DNA of 39,165 nt. It comes from a virus. The stretch's first letter is position 1; each line of letters starts with the position of its first letter. Shown here piece by piece: positions 23,455 through 32,024 of this stretch. Both the position numbers and the translations under genes were made by a program. The notes below the pieces were generated by a model. That model was not told the origin of the DNA. It saw nothing but the letters and a program-made list of their open reading frames with translations, and did no database searches. Where the stretch lies: positions 1 through 39,165 of the IMG/VR virus record IMGVR_UViG_3300008216_004413; one strand, given 5' to 3'.

Positions 23455-24321
23455 TTGCGCGCTTTTATTCACTTGGCATCTTCCTCATTGGGGGACACCT
23501 TAGGATGGATGCCTCAGGCAGAGGAATATAGGCTTACAAATAAAAGTGAGGTGGATATCAGGGTAACCCCTCGTTTGGTGGACTTGTTTGTTTCTGTTTA
23601 TCCCTTTTTAAATTTTGTTCCCGAGAAAAAAGGAAACTATGAGGCTTCTTTCTCTATCGGCTGCCACACGCCTAACGATTTCACAACTCCCCTTATTCAA
23701 GTAGCAACAGAGTGTCTCGGCCTTCCGTTCCAAGAAATTAAACCCCAAATATCCCTTCCTCCAAATTTAAAAAACAACTTTAGAAAAAAATATGTTTGCA
23801 TTGCCACCCAATCCACAGCCCAATGTAAATATTGGAACAATCCGACGGGGTGGGACCAAACAGTTGATTATTTACAAAGCCTAGGGTATGATGTTGTCTG
23901 TATAGATGAGTATGCACGATTTGGCACCGAAGCACACTGGAACGATACGCCAGCTCATTCGATCAGGAAAAATAAATTTGACGATGACCCTGATATTCCA
24001 CTCACGGAACGTATTAATGATTTGTATTTTTGTGATTTTTTTATTGGGCTTGGTTCAGGACTTTCGTGGCTGGCGTGGGCACTCAATAAGCCTGTTGTAC
24101 TAATATCGGGGTTCTCTGCCCCTAAGGCTGAATTTTATACTCCCTATCGGGTAATTAACGAAAATGTTTGTAATTCTTGCTGGAACGATATGGAATGCAT
24201 GCCGTTTGATACTGGTGATTGGATGTGGTGCCCTCGACACAAGGGAACTTCTCGTGAATTTGAATGCAGTAAAGAAATAACTTTTGAAATGGTTAAAAAA
24301 CAAATAGACCGGCTGTTATGA
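23455..24321 (+). CDS. BAHT-like protein O-heptosyltransferase (TibC/Aah type)
   Basis: The start is taken at TTG 23455, five bases after the previous stop; a TTG at 23410 would add 15 residues by overlap. Motifs match the bacterial autotransporter heptosyltransferase family: the opening HLASSSLGDTLGWMPQAEEY, then GLGSGLSWLAWALNKPVVLISGF, TPYRVINENVCNSCWND, and DWMWCPRHKGTSREFEC. In this family four Cys bind iron in a finger motif; here the four lie as C-x2-C-x16-C-x11-C. TibC-like enzymes transfer heptose from ADP-heptose onto serines of proteins. In a phage this suggests protein glycosylation, of virion or host targets. It overlaps the next gene by ATGA. Confidence 0.8.
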   Translation: MRAFIHLASSSLGDTLGWMPQAEEYRLTNKSEVDIRVTPRLVDLFVSVYPFLNFVPEKKGNYEASFSIGCHTPNDFTTPLIQVATECLGLPFQEIKPQISLPPNLKNNFRKKYVCIATQSTAQCKYWNNPTGWDQTVDYLQSLGYDVVCIDEYARFGTEAHWNDTPAHSIRKNKFDDDPDIPLTERINDLYFCDFFIGLGSGLSWLAWALNKPVVLISGFSAPKAEFYTPYRVINENVCNSCWNDMECMPFDTGDWMWCPRHKGTSREFECSKEITFEMVKKQIDRLL

Positions 24322-27300
24322 AAATCAAAGCACATTGCCCTTTCTTGGGTCACACGGGGTACAATGCGCACACCCGAGGTTTCTTTACTGCCCTTAGCAA
24401 AGTGATTGATTTGCGTGTTGATAATTATACTTGGTGTGATGATCGCCACAATTATCTTAGCGCAACGCAAAAAAGAATTGTTTCGGAGATTACCTTGACG
24501 GGAGCCAAAGGACAGGAAAACCAATATCCTCCCGATTGGAAAGAAGAAATAGAAGATTTTCAATATGATGTGGATATTGTGTTGCACGAACATAACCATA
24601 AGCATTTTTGGAGGGATTACAAAAAGCCCAAAATAGCATATACTGTTTGGGAAACAGATAGGTTTGATGCTAATTTTTTTAAAAAACTCCTCGAATACGA
24701 GGAGCTCTGGGTGCCATCGCAATGGCAAAAAGATTGCGCTATCGAACAGGGTTACCCCTCCCAACGGGTTAACATCGTTCCGGAAGCAGTAGAACCTGAT
24801 TGTTTACCTAGCCCCAATATAAGCCCAGACGATTCTATTTTTACTTTTTGTCTACTTGGGAGGTGGGATCACCGTAAATCAATAACCGAAATTTTACAGT
24901 GTTTTATTGAATTGTTTGGCAATAATCCCAAGGTGCAGCTGATAGCTTCAATAAACAACCCTTGTGCTACTGACAATCTTTCCACAAAAGAGCGAATGGA
25001 GAAAATGGGATGGGGAGACGTTAATAATATTATCCTTAAGTCTTTTCCTGATAGAAAGGAGTATATTGAAATTCTCCAAAGTAGCCACGTTTTTTTGTCT
25101 TGCGCGCGTTCCGAGGGATGGAATATCCCCCTGATCGAAGCAATGGCGTGTGGCACACCTTCCATATATAGTGATTGTTCTGGCCAAACAGAATTCGCCC
25201 AAGGCAGAGGCATCCCTATTCGTATTTTAGGCAAAGAGTTGGCTCGCGCAGGAACCACTGCGGTTGCTAGTCAATTTACTTCGGATATGCCCGGCCATTA
25301 TTTTAGCCCAGATTTTGGGCATCTGAAAAAGAAAATGCAGTATTGCATAGATAACTATGACGAGCTTAAGACGAAAGCTCTCAAGGAATCGGTAGAGATT
25401 AGATCCCAATATACGTGGGCAAATGCTGCCCTTATTGCTTCGAAGCATTTAGAAAACTTTGCTTCTACTTATAAGGTTTCCCCTTCTTCCAATAAAAGGA
25501 ACGTTCATGTCCTCCTAAGCGCTGATGATAATTATTTAAAATACGCTACAAGCTGTATAGCGTCTATCAAAAAACATTCTAATTATAATATAGTTTTATA
25601 TGGGTACGATACAGATTTTCAAGGGCGCGCTACACCCCTTGATGTTGAAATTCGGCGTTTGCGCCGGTGGCCCCTAGCAAAAAACGGTCAAGATCTAGGG
25701 ATTATGGGCTCACGCATTTCTATGTGTTTAGATGCTCTGGCGCAGAGGCCGCATGATTTGTTTATTGTTGTTGATTGCGATATGGTTGCAGTTAAAGATT
25801 TAGATTCATTTTTCAGCCAACAGTTTGATCGGCTGGAAAACTACCCGCTTCACCTAACATACAAGCATGATAACCTTATTCACTTTAACATTAAACCGGA
25901 TGGCTCTAAGACTGAAAAGGGGCACGGTGACGAAGCCGCTTCCGTCTTTGGCATAAAGGAGAGAGGGTGCAATCTAGACCATCCTGTTAATTTTACTATT
26001 GCCCATGGAATTTTTGTTTTTGACAAAAAGTCTAAACCCTTTTTGACTGAGTTGCTCGACTTGTCAGTAGACGCCCTAAGCAAAGAACCGTCTTATCTTG
26101 TTGATGATTTAGCTCTAGAGTCCGAAAGAATAGAAAATGCATTGTTTTGGAAATATGGCTTTATGAAGCACCTTCCCCTTTCTTGGGTTTCCCGCGACGA
26201 AGATAATGATTTTCTTAAGCCAGAACTCAAAAAGTATATCAACGAAGGGTTTGATATCGTTTATACCCATAAGGACCGGCGCTCCTATGACATTCGTCCA
26301 GAGCAGGTTTTGTTTTTGCATGGCAAGTTTTCGGTGCCTATTTTATCTAAATTAATGATCGTTGCTCATCCGGATGATGAGACTATTTTTGGATTCACTG
26401 AACTCAATGTGGATAACAAGTGGAAGGTTGTCTGTGTTGCCCCGGATGCTCGCCAAGAAGATTTTTGCAAGGCCATGCGTTTTTATGGTATTAATAACTA
26501 TGAAATATGGGACTTTCATTCTTCCCTCACAACCGACGTCCCCCATCCCCTTTTAGATAAAAAAATAAAGAATTTGCTTGGAGAAAAAAGATGGGATAAA
26601 ATTGTAACCCATAATCCCGTTGGGGAATATGGCCACCGTCAGCATAAAAATATTTTTGATGTAGTCCAAAAACACTGTGATGATTTTTACGTATTTTGTA
26701 AGACTCCCAACCCACTTAGCGCCTCGGAATTAGAACGCAAGCGCGAAGCACTCAACATATATGAATCAGAAGATATTATTTCCCAGCTCGAGCAACTAAA
26801 TGGGGACTGGTTTATATGTAATGATATGTCTACTAATTACATTGAATACGGAAGCGTAGAAAAATATGACGCGTCCAAAGACACCTCTCCTTTTATTAAC
26901 TGCTACGACAAAACCAGCACCCCTAAAAAGAAAGGGTTAAAAGAGGTTTTTTTGATTACGAGCTATTGTGATACCGACGAAAAAATAAAAGCCCTTCAGG
27001 GGTGCCTTGATAATTTAAAATCTTTTGATATTCCTATATGTTTTCATGATGCTTACGGGCTAAACGATCCCCCACAGGTAGATTACTATATTAGAGACAC
27101 ATCCAACCCTATGCCGGACCTTTATGCCAGAAGTCTCTATACGTGCAAGGAGATATGTCCTAACGTAATTATTAATAGCCATTCGTTAGATTATGGGGCT
27201 GCAGCGATGCATCAAGCCAAGACCGGAATTTTATATTTAGACTCCTTGGGGTATGAATTGGTTCATCTTTTAAATTATGATGTTTTTGTAGATTATGATT

Positions 27301-27953
27301 TTTTCACACAAACATGTCAACCCCTTGCATACAATAACAATGTGGTGTTTTACCGGTGGGGAGACACCCGCGATAGGGGGCTTAATAGTGGCTTTTACAG
27401 TATGCAGACAAAAGCATGCAAGGAAACGTTGAGTTCTATGAGCATCGCTGATTATATAGCACAAGTTCCTCCTGACGGCCATTTTGAAGATTACCTAGAA
27501 AAGAAAATATCCAACTCGGATATTCTTAATATAGAAACCGTCCCTTTTGAAACCTATAAGAATTTGATTTATGATCAAATGAGTACCTTTTGTGGCCCTA
27601 AAAAAGAAAGAGATGGGACGTTTGATTTTTTAAAGGTTTTTGAGCAATGGACCTCCAATCAAGCTCATTTTTGGCTAGGAAGAAAGAAATCTCTTGATAC
27701 CCCAGAAAACGGGGTTATATCTGTGATATTCTATGACATCAAGGAAAATTTTAACGCAACCTTAATTGTTAATGGGCAAACTTTTGATAAATTTGTATGC
27801 GCCCCTCATGGAGAGGAGTATTTTTTGCTAGAATCTACCATTAGTGGTAATGATGCCCATTCTGCGTCTGTCTTAATTGACGGGGAAGTTGCCCTTCCTG
27901 AAAATAATGATTGCATTGCTTTAAATAGCATTGAATTTATCGATCATAATTAA
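24318..27953 (+). CDS. 1211-residue multidomain glycosyltransferase/deacetylase
   Basis: Four parts are visible. (1) Residues 1-390: a GT4-like GT-B unit with SEGWNIPLIEAMACGTPSIY near 264. (2) About 393-660: a GT-A domain opening RNVHVLLSADDNYLKYATSCIASI with the metal-binding DCD of VVDCDMVAVKD near 486. (3) About 677-810: a LmbE/PIG-L type zinc deacetylase with AHPDDE (682-687) and a GHRQH motif near 770. (4) About 875-1110: another GT-A-like domain (LITSYCDTDEKIKALQGCL, YELVHLLNYDVFVDYDF), ending in a beta-rich tail. The enzyme could add and N-deacetylate sugars on one glycan. ATGA overlap with the upstream BAHT-like gene; the next ATG overlaps its stop. Confidence 0.8.
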   Translation: MKIKAHCPFLGHTGYNAHTRGFFTALSKVIDLRVDNYTWCDDRHNYLSATQKRIVSEITLTGAKGQENQYPPDWKEEIEDFQYDVDIVLHEHNHKHFWRDYKKPKIAYTVWETDRFDANFFKKLLEYEELWVPSQWQKDCAIEQGYPSQRVNIVPEAVEPDCLPSPNISPDDSIFTFCLLGRWDHRKSITEILQCFIELFGNNPKVQLIASINNPCATDNLSTKERMEKMGWGDVNNIILKSFPDRKEYIEILQSSHVFLSCARSEGWNIPLIEAMACGTPSIYSDCSGQTEFAQGRGIPIRILGKELARAGTTAVASQFTSDMPGHYFSPDFGHLKKKMQYCIDNYDELKTKALKESVEIRSQYTWANAALIASKHLENFASTYKVSPSSNKRNVHVLLSADDNYLKYATSCIASIKKHSNYNIVLYGYDTDFQGRATPLDVEIRRLRRWPLAKNGQDLGIMGSRISMCLDALAQRPHDLFIVVDCDMVAVKDLDSFFSQQFDRLENYPLHLTYKHDNLIHFNIKPDGSKTEKGHGDEAASVFGIKERGCNLDHPVNFTIAHGIFVFDKKSKPFLTELLDLSVDALSKEPSYLVDDLALESERIENALFWKYGFMKHLPLSWVSRDEDNDFLKPELKKYINEGFDIVYTHKDRRSYDIRPEQVLFLHGKFSVPILSKLMIVAHPDDETIFGFTELNVDNKWKVVCVAPDARQEDFCKAMRFYGINNYEIWDFHSSLTTDVPHPLLDKKIKNLLGEKRWDKIVTHNPVGEYGHRQHKNIFDVVQKHCDDFYVFCKTPNPLSASELERKREALNIYESEDIISQLEQLNGDWFICNDMSTNYIEYGSVEKYDASKDTSPFINCYDKTSTPKKKGLKEVFLITSYCDTDEKIKALQGCLDNLKSFDIPICFHDAYGLNDPPQVDYYIRDTSNPMPDLYARSLYTCKEICPNVIINSHSLDYGAAAMHQAKTGILYLDSLGYELVHLLNYDVFVDYDFFTQTCQPLAYNNNVVFYRWGDTRDRGLNSGFYSMQTKACKETLSSMSIADYIAQVPPDGHFEDYLEKKISNSDILNIETVPFETYKNLIYDQMSTFCGPKKERDGTFDFLKVFEQWTSNQAHFWLGRKKSLDTPENGVISVIFYDIKENFNATLIVNGQTFDKFVCAPHGEEYFLLESTISGNDAHSASVLIDGEVALPENNDCIALNSIEFIDHN

Positions 27954-28726
27954 TGAAAAACAAAATACTACTACCACTTATTACCTACGGGGGTACATGT
28001 CATACTGAATTTGCGATGGGAGTAATGGGTACTTTATTGGAAGTGCAGCGGCGAGGCGATATTGATATGGTTATTTCTCCTATCGTTTTTGAGAGTTTAA
28101 TTAGCCGAGCACGTAATGCGGCAGCTGCTTGGGCGTTGTCTAGTGATTATAGTCATTTGTTGTTTATTGATTCAGATATTGGTTTCGATCCTCAAGATGT
28201 TTTTAAGTTGATAGAATCCGATCAAGATGTAGTGGTGGGAGTTTATCCTAAAAAATATTACAGTCGCCAGAAAATGGAGGCGTTAGCAAAACATTCTCCT
28301 CACGTCTTCAATGATAAAGAAGAATGGAAGTCTCTTGCTACCGACTTCTCTACTGAATTTACTCCTGCGTGTTTCGAAAAGGCCAAAAGAGGGGAAATGT
28401 TTGAGGTGAATTACGCAGCGACGGGCTTCATGTTAATTAAAACAACTGTTTTCAGAAAAATCATTGACAAGCGCCCCGATTTGAAGTACACTAATGACGT
28501 GGATGGCTACATGTCAGCAGATCCAGATACTTTTTATGATTTTTTTCCAGTTGGAGTGAACCCCTCAAATAAAAAATACGAAAGCGAGGATTACGGATTT
28601 TGTCAATTGTGGCGATCTATAGGGGGTAAAATTTATGTTATGCCGGGCATTAAGCTTCAACATACCGGAAGAAATCATTATCCCGGGGATATAGGGGCCC
28701 AAGCCGGTTTATTTGTAGCCAAATAA
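27953..28726 (+). CDS. phage GT-A glycosyltransferase
   Basis: 257 residues with a nucleotide-diphospho-sugar fold: a first strand (ILLPLITYGGTCHTEFAMGV), then ISRARNAAAAWALSSDYSHL and the metal-binding LLFIDSDIGFD, then the phage-type signature SEDYGFCQLWRSIGGKIYVMPGIKLQHTG. This family is common in large phages and transfers sugars to unknown acceptors. It lies directly after the multidomain protein (TAATG overlap), suggesting joint action on one glycan. The donor sugar cannot be predicted from the sequence. Confidence 0.8.
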   Translation: MKNKILLPLITYGGTCHTEFAMGVMGTLLEVQRRGDIDMVISPIVFESLISRARNAAAAWALSSDYSHLLFIDSDIGFDPQDVFKLIESDQDVVVGVYPKKYYSRQKMEALAKHSPHVFNDKEEWKSLATDFSTEFTPACFEKAKRGEMFEVNYAATGFMLIKTTVFRKIIDKRPDLKYTNDVDGYMSADPDTFYDFFPVGVNPSNKKYESEDYGFCQLWRSIGGKIYVMPGIKLQHTGRNHYPGDIGAQAGLFVAK

Positions 28727-28733
28727 TTTTATC

Positions 28734-28979
28734 ATGTCGAAACAAAACAAACACAAGCACACGGCCAGACGCCCCCACCTTCAAGGTCGTTCAGGCGGTC
28801 AACGACATTCGTCCTGCAGAAAAGACAAGAAAACCAATCAAATGACTCTCGCCGAAGTTCAAAAAAAGATTGAGTTCTTAAAAGGGCGCAATGAATACAA
28901 TAGCGGCAACAAATACGCTAACGACTTAACGGACAGATTTTTAGAGCTATTAAACAAAAATGAAAGACCAACTACTTAA
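28734..28979 (+). CDS. small basic protein of unknown function
   Basis: 81 residues. A strongly basic, His/Arg-rich N-terminus (KHKHTARRPHLQGRSGGQRHSSCRKDKK) suggests nucleic-acid or polyanion contact, followed by an amphipathic helix (TLAEVQKKIEFLKGRNEY). No family is recognised. Confidence 0.5.
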   Translation: MSKQNKHKHTARRPHLQGRSGGQRHSSCRKDKKTNQMTLAEVQKKIEFLKGRNEYNSGNKYANDLTDRFLELLNKNERPTT

Positions 28980-29181
28980 TACTATCGCCGTACATAACGT
29001 AAGCCAATATCACCACGCTAAAACTAACTTAGATAATTACTTAGCTAATCCCGCGGCTATTGGAGAACACCCCGACATTGTCACCGAAGCAATTAAGCTC
29101 GTAGAAACTATGGAGGCAGCGGAATCCAACCTTCAAACACTAAATGCGGCCTATGGAACCGACTATACAACAGCAATCTAA
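28960..29181 (+). CDS. small helical protein of unknown function
   Basis: 73 residues with helical character (QYHHAKTNLDNYLANP, DIVTEAIKLVETMEAAESNLQTL). It overlaps the preceding gene by 20 bases and the LicD-like gene by 38, so it is probably translated with both. No known motif. Confidence 0.5.
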   Translation: MKDQLLNTIAVHNVSQYHHAKTNLDNYLANPAAIGEHPDIVTEAIKLVETMEAAESNLQTLNAAYGTDYTTAI

Positions 29182-30196
29182 AAATAAACAACTCTTTCAG
29201 CCCACCCTTGAGCTTGCCCATTGTTTTTCGGAGCATTTGATATCCCAAGGGATAGATGTATGGTTAGAGTATGGGTCGGCTCTGGGGGCGGCTCGAGAAA
29301 AAGGGGTTATAGAAGGGGATACGGATATAGATTTGGGGATATGGTGGAAAGATTGGGATAAGTTTAAGAATATAGTCGTTAGTGGAGAAATACCCTCTTC
29401 TTCCCCTTTTGTTTTTAATTTTCGTACGAATTTGGTGGATGGCTCTGGTTTCTTTGAAGGAACTGACAATAAAGAGGAAAGAAGTGGGGAAATGTGTAAA
29501 ATTGAAATCCCGGAAAACGAGGTGTTTCACATTGATATTTATGGATTTGAAGAGTATGGGGACACTAAATCTTCCGCCATTATTTATAACAAAGCATTTC
29601 GGTCTAAACTTTACTACCAGAAAAACCTTCGTTCAATAAAATTTGATGGGTTTAACTTTTACATTTCTAAGTATAATGAAAAATATTTAGATTATTTATA
29701 TAGAGACGCCGGAGCAAAAGGCCAAACTTGGAGGCGCCCTATTGGTAATTACAACTGGATAACCCAGATGCCCTCTGTATATCAACAAGACGTTGTTACT
29801 GGTTATGTCGAAGGAGTTTTCGACTTGTTTCATAAGGGCCATGTTCGGATTTTAAAAAAAGCTAAGAATAAGTTTGATAAAGTTTATGCAGCCGTCACTC
29901 CAGACGAGATCGTTAAGACTTATAAAAATAACCTCCCCATCCTTCCCTTCGAAGACAGAAAAGAGATGCTTGAGAGTTGTAAATACGTTGATGAGGTCAT
30001 CAGCGCATCCCCGACTCTCGCTCCTACTATTGATTGGATGAACACAAACGGCATAGATTATATTGCAGCGGGAAATAATAAAGAAAATCCTATGGATGAA
30101 TGGTACAGCGAAATCGTCAAAGAAAAGAGATTGATTCTTTTCGATGAAACCCCCGATTATCACACTACCGATTTAATAAAAATAATTTCAAAATGA
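29144..30196 (+). CDS. LicD-like transferase fused to cytidylyltransferase
   Basis: 350 residues, two units. Residues 20-205 resemble LicD phosphocholine transferases and related nucleotidyltransferase-fold enzymes: WLEYGSALGAAREKGVIEGD (GS, then D59/D61/D63 in DTDIDLG) and IEIPENEVFHIDIYGFE. Residues 219-350 are a cytidylyltransferase: GYVEGVFDLFHKGH (the HxGH motif at 230-233), AVTPDEIVKTYKNNLPI, and the DYIAAGNN segment. A CTP:phospho-alcohol cytidylyltransferase makes CDP-choline, CDP-ethanolamine or CDP-glycerol; LicD then attaches the phospho-group to a sugar. Having both in one chain suggests one enzyme that activates and transfers a phospho-alcohol. An ATG at 29153 is an alternative start. 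Confidence 0.75.
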   Translation: MRPMEPTIQQQSKNKQLFQPTLELAHCFSEHLISQGIDVWLEYGSALGAAREKGVIEGDTDIDLGIWWKDWDKFKNIVVSGEIPSSSPFVFNFRTNLVDGSGFFEGTDNKEERSGEMCKIEIPENEVFHIDIYGFEEYGDTKSSAIIYNKAFRSKLYYQKNLRSIKFDGFNFYISKYNEKYLDYLYRDAGAKGQTWRRPIGNYNWITQMPSVYQQDVVTGYVEGVFDLFHKGHVRILKKAKNKFDKVYAAVTPDEIVKTYKNNLPILPFEDRKEMLESCKYVDEVISASPTLAPTIDWMNTNGIDYIAAGNNKENPMDEWYSEIVKEKRLILFDETPDYHTTDLIKIISK

Positions 30197-30714
30197 ATTT
30201 AAATATCTTTATCCCAGCGATTTCAGACCAAACTGTAGTAGATGATTCTATTTTGCCATTACTCCAAGAGGCTATTGCTGAAGGTCAGTTTGTTTACCCT
30301 TATTATATATCGCCAAGCCAGACAGAGAAGGCGTCTTTAGTTTTTGGTTATCTTTTTGCAGCTTGCGTTCGAAATAAAACTTTTGCTTTGGCTTTAGACG
30401 AGGATAATCCCGTAGGGTTTGAGGCTTATTTGCGCAGCCCATTTTGTGATTACTTTAAAACACCTAATGTTTATGATGGTTTGCTTACTTTTGTTTCAAA
30501 ATCTTACCGAAGAAAAGGGGTGTCTACTAAGTTGCGTAAATTTTTACTCAAAAAAGGGGGCTTTAAGCAGGGTGACATATTTCGTTTTAGTGTTAAAAAA
30601 GACAATACCGGGGGGTATTTATCGGTTGACAAACTTGCAAAAGAGCTTACCATTAATATGGTAGAAACGGGGGTTACGTATGAAGGCCAACTCACTCACC
30701 AGCTTGATATTTAA
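30193..30714 (+). CDS. GNAT-type acyltransferase (probable)
   Basis: 173 residues. LLTFVSKSYRRKGVSTKLRKFLLKKG fits GNAT motif A: a strand followed by [QR]-x-x-G-x-[GAS] (R106 to S111 here) at the start of the acyl-CoA pyrophosphate-binding helix. The sheet before it (FALALDEDNPVGFEAYLRS) is also typical. GNATs acylate amino groups, for instance of amino sugars, or proteins. It overlaps the LicD-like gene by ATGA and the citrate-synthase-like gene by 35 bases, so a joint role in decorating a sugar is plausible. Substrate is unknown. Confidence 0.6.
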   Translation: MNLNIFIPAISDQTVVDDSILPLLQEAIAEGQFVYPYYISPSQTEKASLVFGYLFAACVRNKTFALALDEDNPVGFEAYLRSPFCDYFKTPNVYDGLLTFVSKSYRRKGVSTKLRKFLLKKGGFKQGDIFRFSVKKDNTGGYLSVDKLAKELTINMVETGVTYEGQLTHQLDI

Positions 30715-31306
30715 GGAGTTAACAGGGAAAGACATTTTACCTGAGCAAGAAGCGTTTCTTGATGAAGTTGCCCCTATTGTGGCTGATTTTAAATATGATT
30801 TGCTTGAACCTCCCAGTTCTACCTCGGTAGCTCTCTCTGTCGCTTGCAAGAAAGACCTTTATCAAACCTTATCCAACAGTATGAGTTTATGGGGCAATAA
30901 CCATTTTGTTTTTTCGGATGTGGTGCGTCAATGGCGTACCGGGGATTATCCTGCGCTCATAGCGGGGATGGGGCACCCTAAGTTTAAGGAGGGCGACCCT
31001 CGGGTGGTTGAAATAGAGCGATTAGCCACCCAACACAACCTTATCTTTCCTTCTTTAGGATCCTTTAAAGAGTTTGCGGGGCACAAGGGGCTATATGTCA
31101 ATTTAGCCGGGTGTTTAGGGGTTATATTATATGATATGGGGTTCAAGGAGGATAATGTAGATTTTTTTCCTATGGTATGGAGATTTTTGGGACTGACAAA
31201 GCTTTATGGCTTTCTTAATGATGAAATTAAACTGGGAAGTGGTATAAATTGTATTAAAGAGGCTTACCGAAAGGTTTATCCGGATCGTTACGATGTTTCC
31301 AAATAG
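30680..31306 (+). CDS. minimal citrate-synthase-like protein
   Basis: 208 residues, about half the length of bacterial citrate synthase (near 430). It still resembles that family in three catalytic blocks: a His in LWGNNHFVF (H75; in citrate synthase LxGPLHGGA), GMGHPKFKEGDPR (H99; family GFGHRVYKNxDPR) and NVDFF (D161; family NVDFYSG). Those are the three residues that condense acetyl-CoA with oxaloacetate. The small domain and acyl-CoA contacts (K-x-x-DPR) are retained, while the N-terminal part is shortened to about 70 residues. It could condense or cleave an acyl-CoA with a small acid. It follows a GNAT, which uses acyl-CoA. Confidence 0.65.
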   Translation: MKANSLTSLIFKELTGKDILPEQEAFLDEVAPIVADFKYDLLEPPSSTSVALSVACKKDLYQTLSNSMSLWGNNHFVFSDVVRQWRTGDYPALIAGMGHPKFKEGDPRVVEIERLATQHNLIFPSLGSFKEFAGHKGLYVNLAGCLGVILYDMGFKEDNVDFFPMVWRFLGLTKLYGFLNDEIKLGSGINCIKEAYRKVYPDRYDVSK

Positions 31307-32024
31307 TTCCCAATTTATAGGACAACTTGTTGCCGACTTAGAGCCCATTGAGGAAACGCTCTCAAACCCTTATTTTTCCTATACCCTAGGCTTTAATATC
31401 AAACATAATGAAATTTGCCAATGCAAACTTTATATTCGTTTTTTTGATCGTGACGATTCTTTTTTAAAATTTTTTGAAATTTTTACAGACTTGAATATTA
31501 AGCAAATGGCTATTCATGATTTCCACCATGCGGAAGACATTGCTTTTGAGAAGAGCGCATTAGGCTTTAAGGGATTTACCATTGGCCTTGTGAAAGATTT
31601 TAATACTAATAGAACGGGGTGTGGATGGGGAGCTCGTGCCACAAGTATCATTAGTGGCCCTTATTTTTATGGTTATAGGTTTTTTGATGATTTTCTTTCC
31701 AGAAAAATGTACAAATACGTTACACCTAATCGACGCCTTTTCAAGTTACCTTTTATGACGGAGATGGTGGAAACACAAGAGTTATTTGGCGAAAAAGAGC
31801 ATAAATATTGTTTGTGCCCAACTATAACCAGAGATAATTTAAGTGAAATTAGTCGGTCTATGGAGGGCAACTTAAGCCCTTCGTGTAAATTATATCATAA
31901 TGAAATTATAGAGGCTAACCCTGCGTTGACGTTGGTTAATATGGGGATAGGCCCTAACGAAGAAAAATTGTATTATCATAACTTCAAGCGTTCGAATAAA
32001 ATAAAAAATTATCTTTTAAAATGA
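31293..32024 (+). CDS. protein of unknown function in glycan cluster
   Basis: 243 residues, family not recognised. There is a TGCGWGARATSIISGPYFYGY segment, several Cys (GCGWG, KYCLCP, SCKLY) and an HDFHHAED motif that might bind metal. Alternating strands and helices (CKLYIRFFDRDDSFLKFFEIF, IAFEKSALGFKGFTIGLV) suggest a mixed fold. No signal peptide. It overlaps both neighbours (14 bases and ATGA), so it belongs to the LicD/GNAT/methyltransferase transcript. Confidence 0.6.
   Translation: MFPNSSQFIGQLVADLEPIEETLSNPYFSYTLGFNIKHNEICQCKLYIRFFDRDDSFLKFFEIFTDLNIKQMAIHDFHHAEDIAFEKSALGFKGFTIGLVKDFNTNRTGCGWGARATSIISGPYFYGYRFFDDFLSRKMYKYVTPNRRLFKLPFMTEMVETQELFGEKEHKYCLCPTITRDNLSEISRSMEGNLSPSCKLYHNEIIEANPALTLVNMGIGPNEEKLYYHNFKRSNKIKNYLLK

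Noticed and set aside
24144-24764. Long minus-strand frame of 206 codons
   Set aside because: It lies wholly opposite the BAHT-like and multidomain genes, which have clear motifs; no motif or start signal on the minus strand.
28716-28728. GCCAAATAA at the end of the GT-A gene as another repeat copy
   Set aside because: Only nine bases match and the flanks (no AACGAAAAA or CGCGAG) differ; Ala-Lys-stop can arise by chance.
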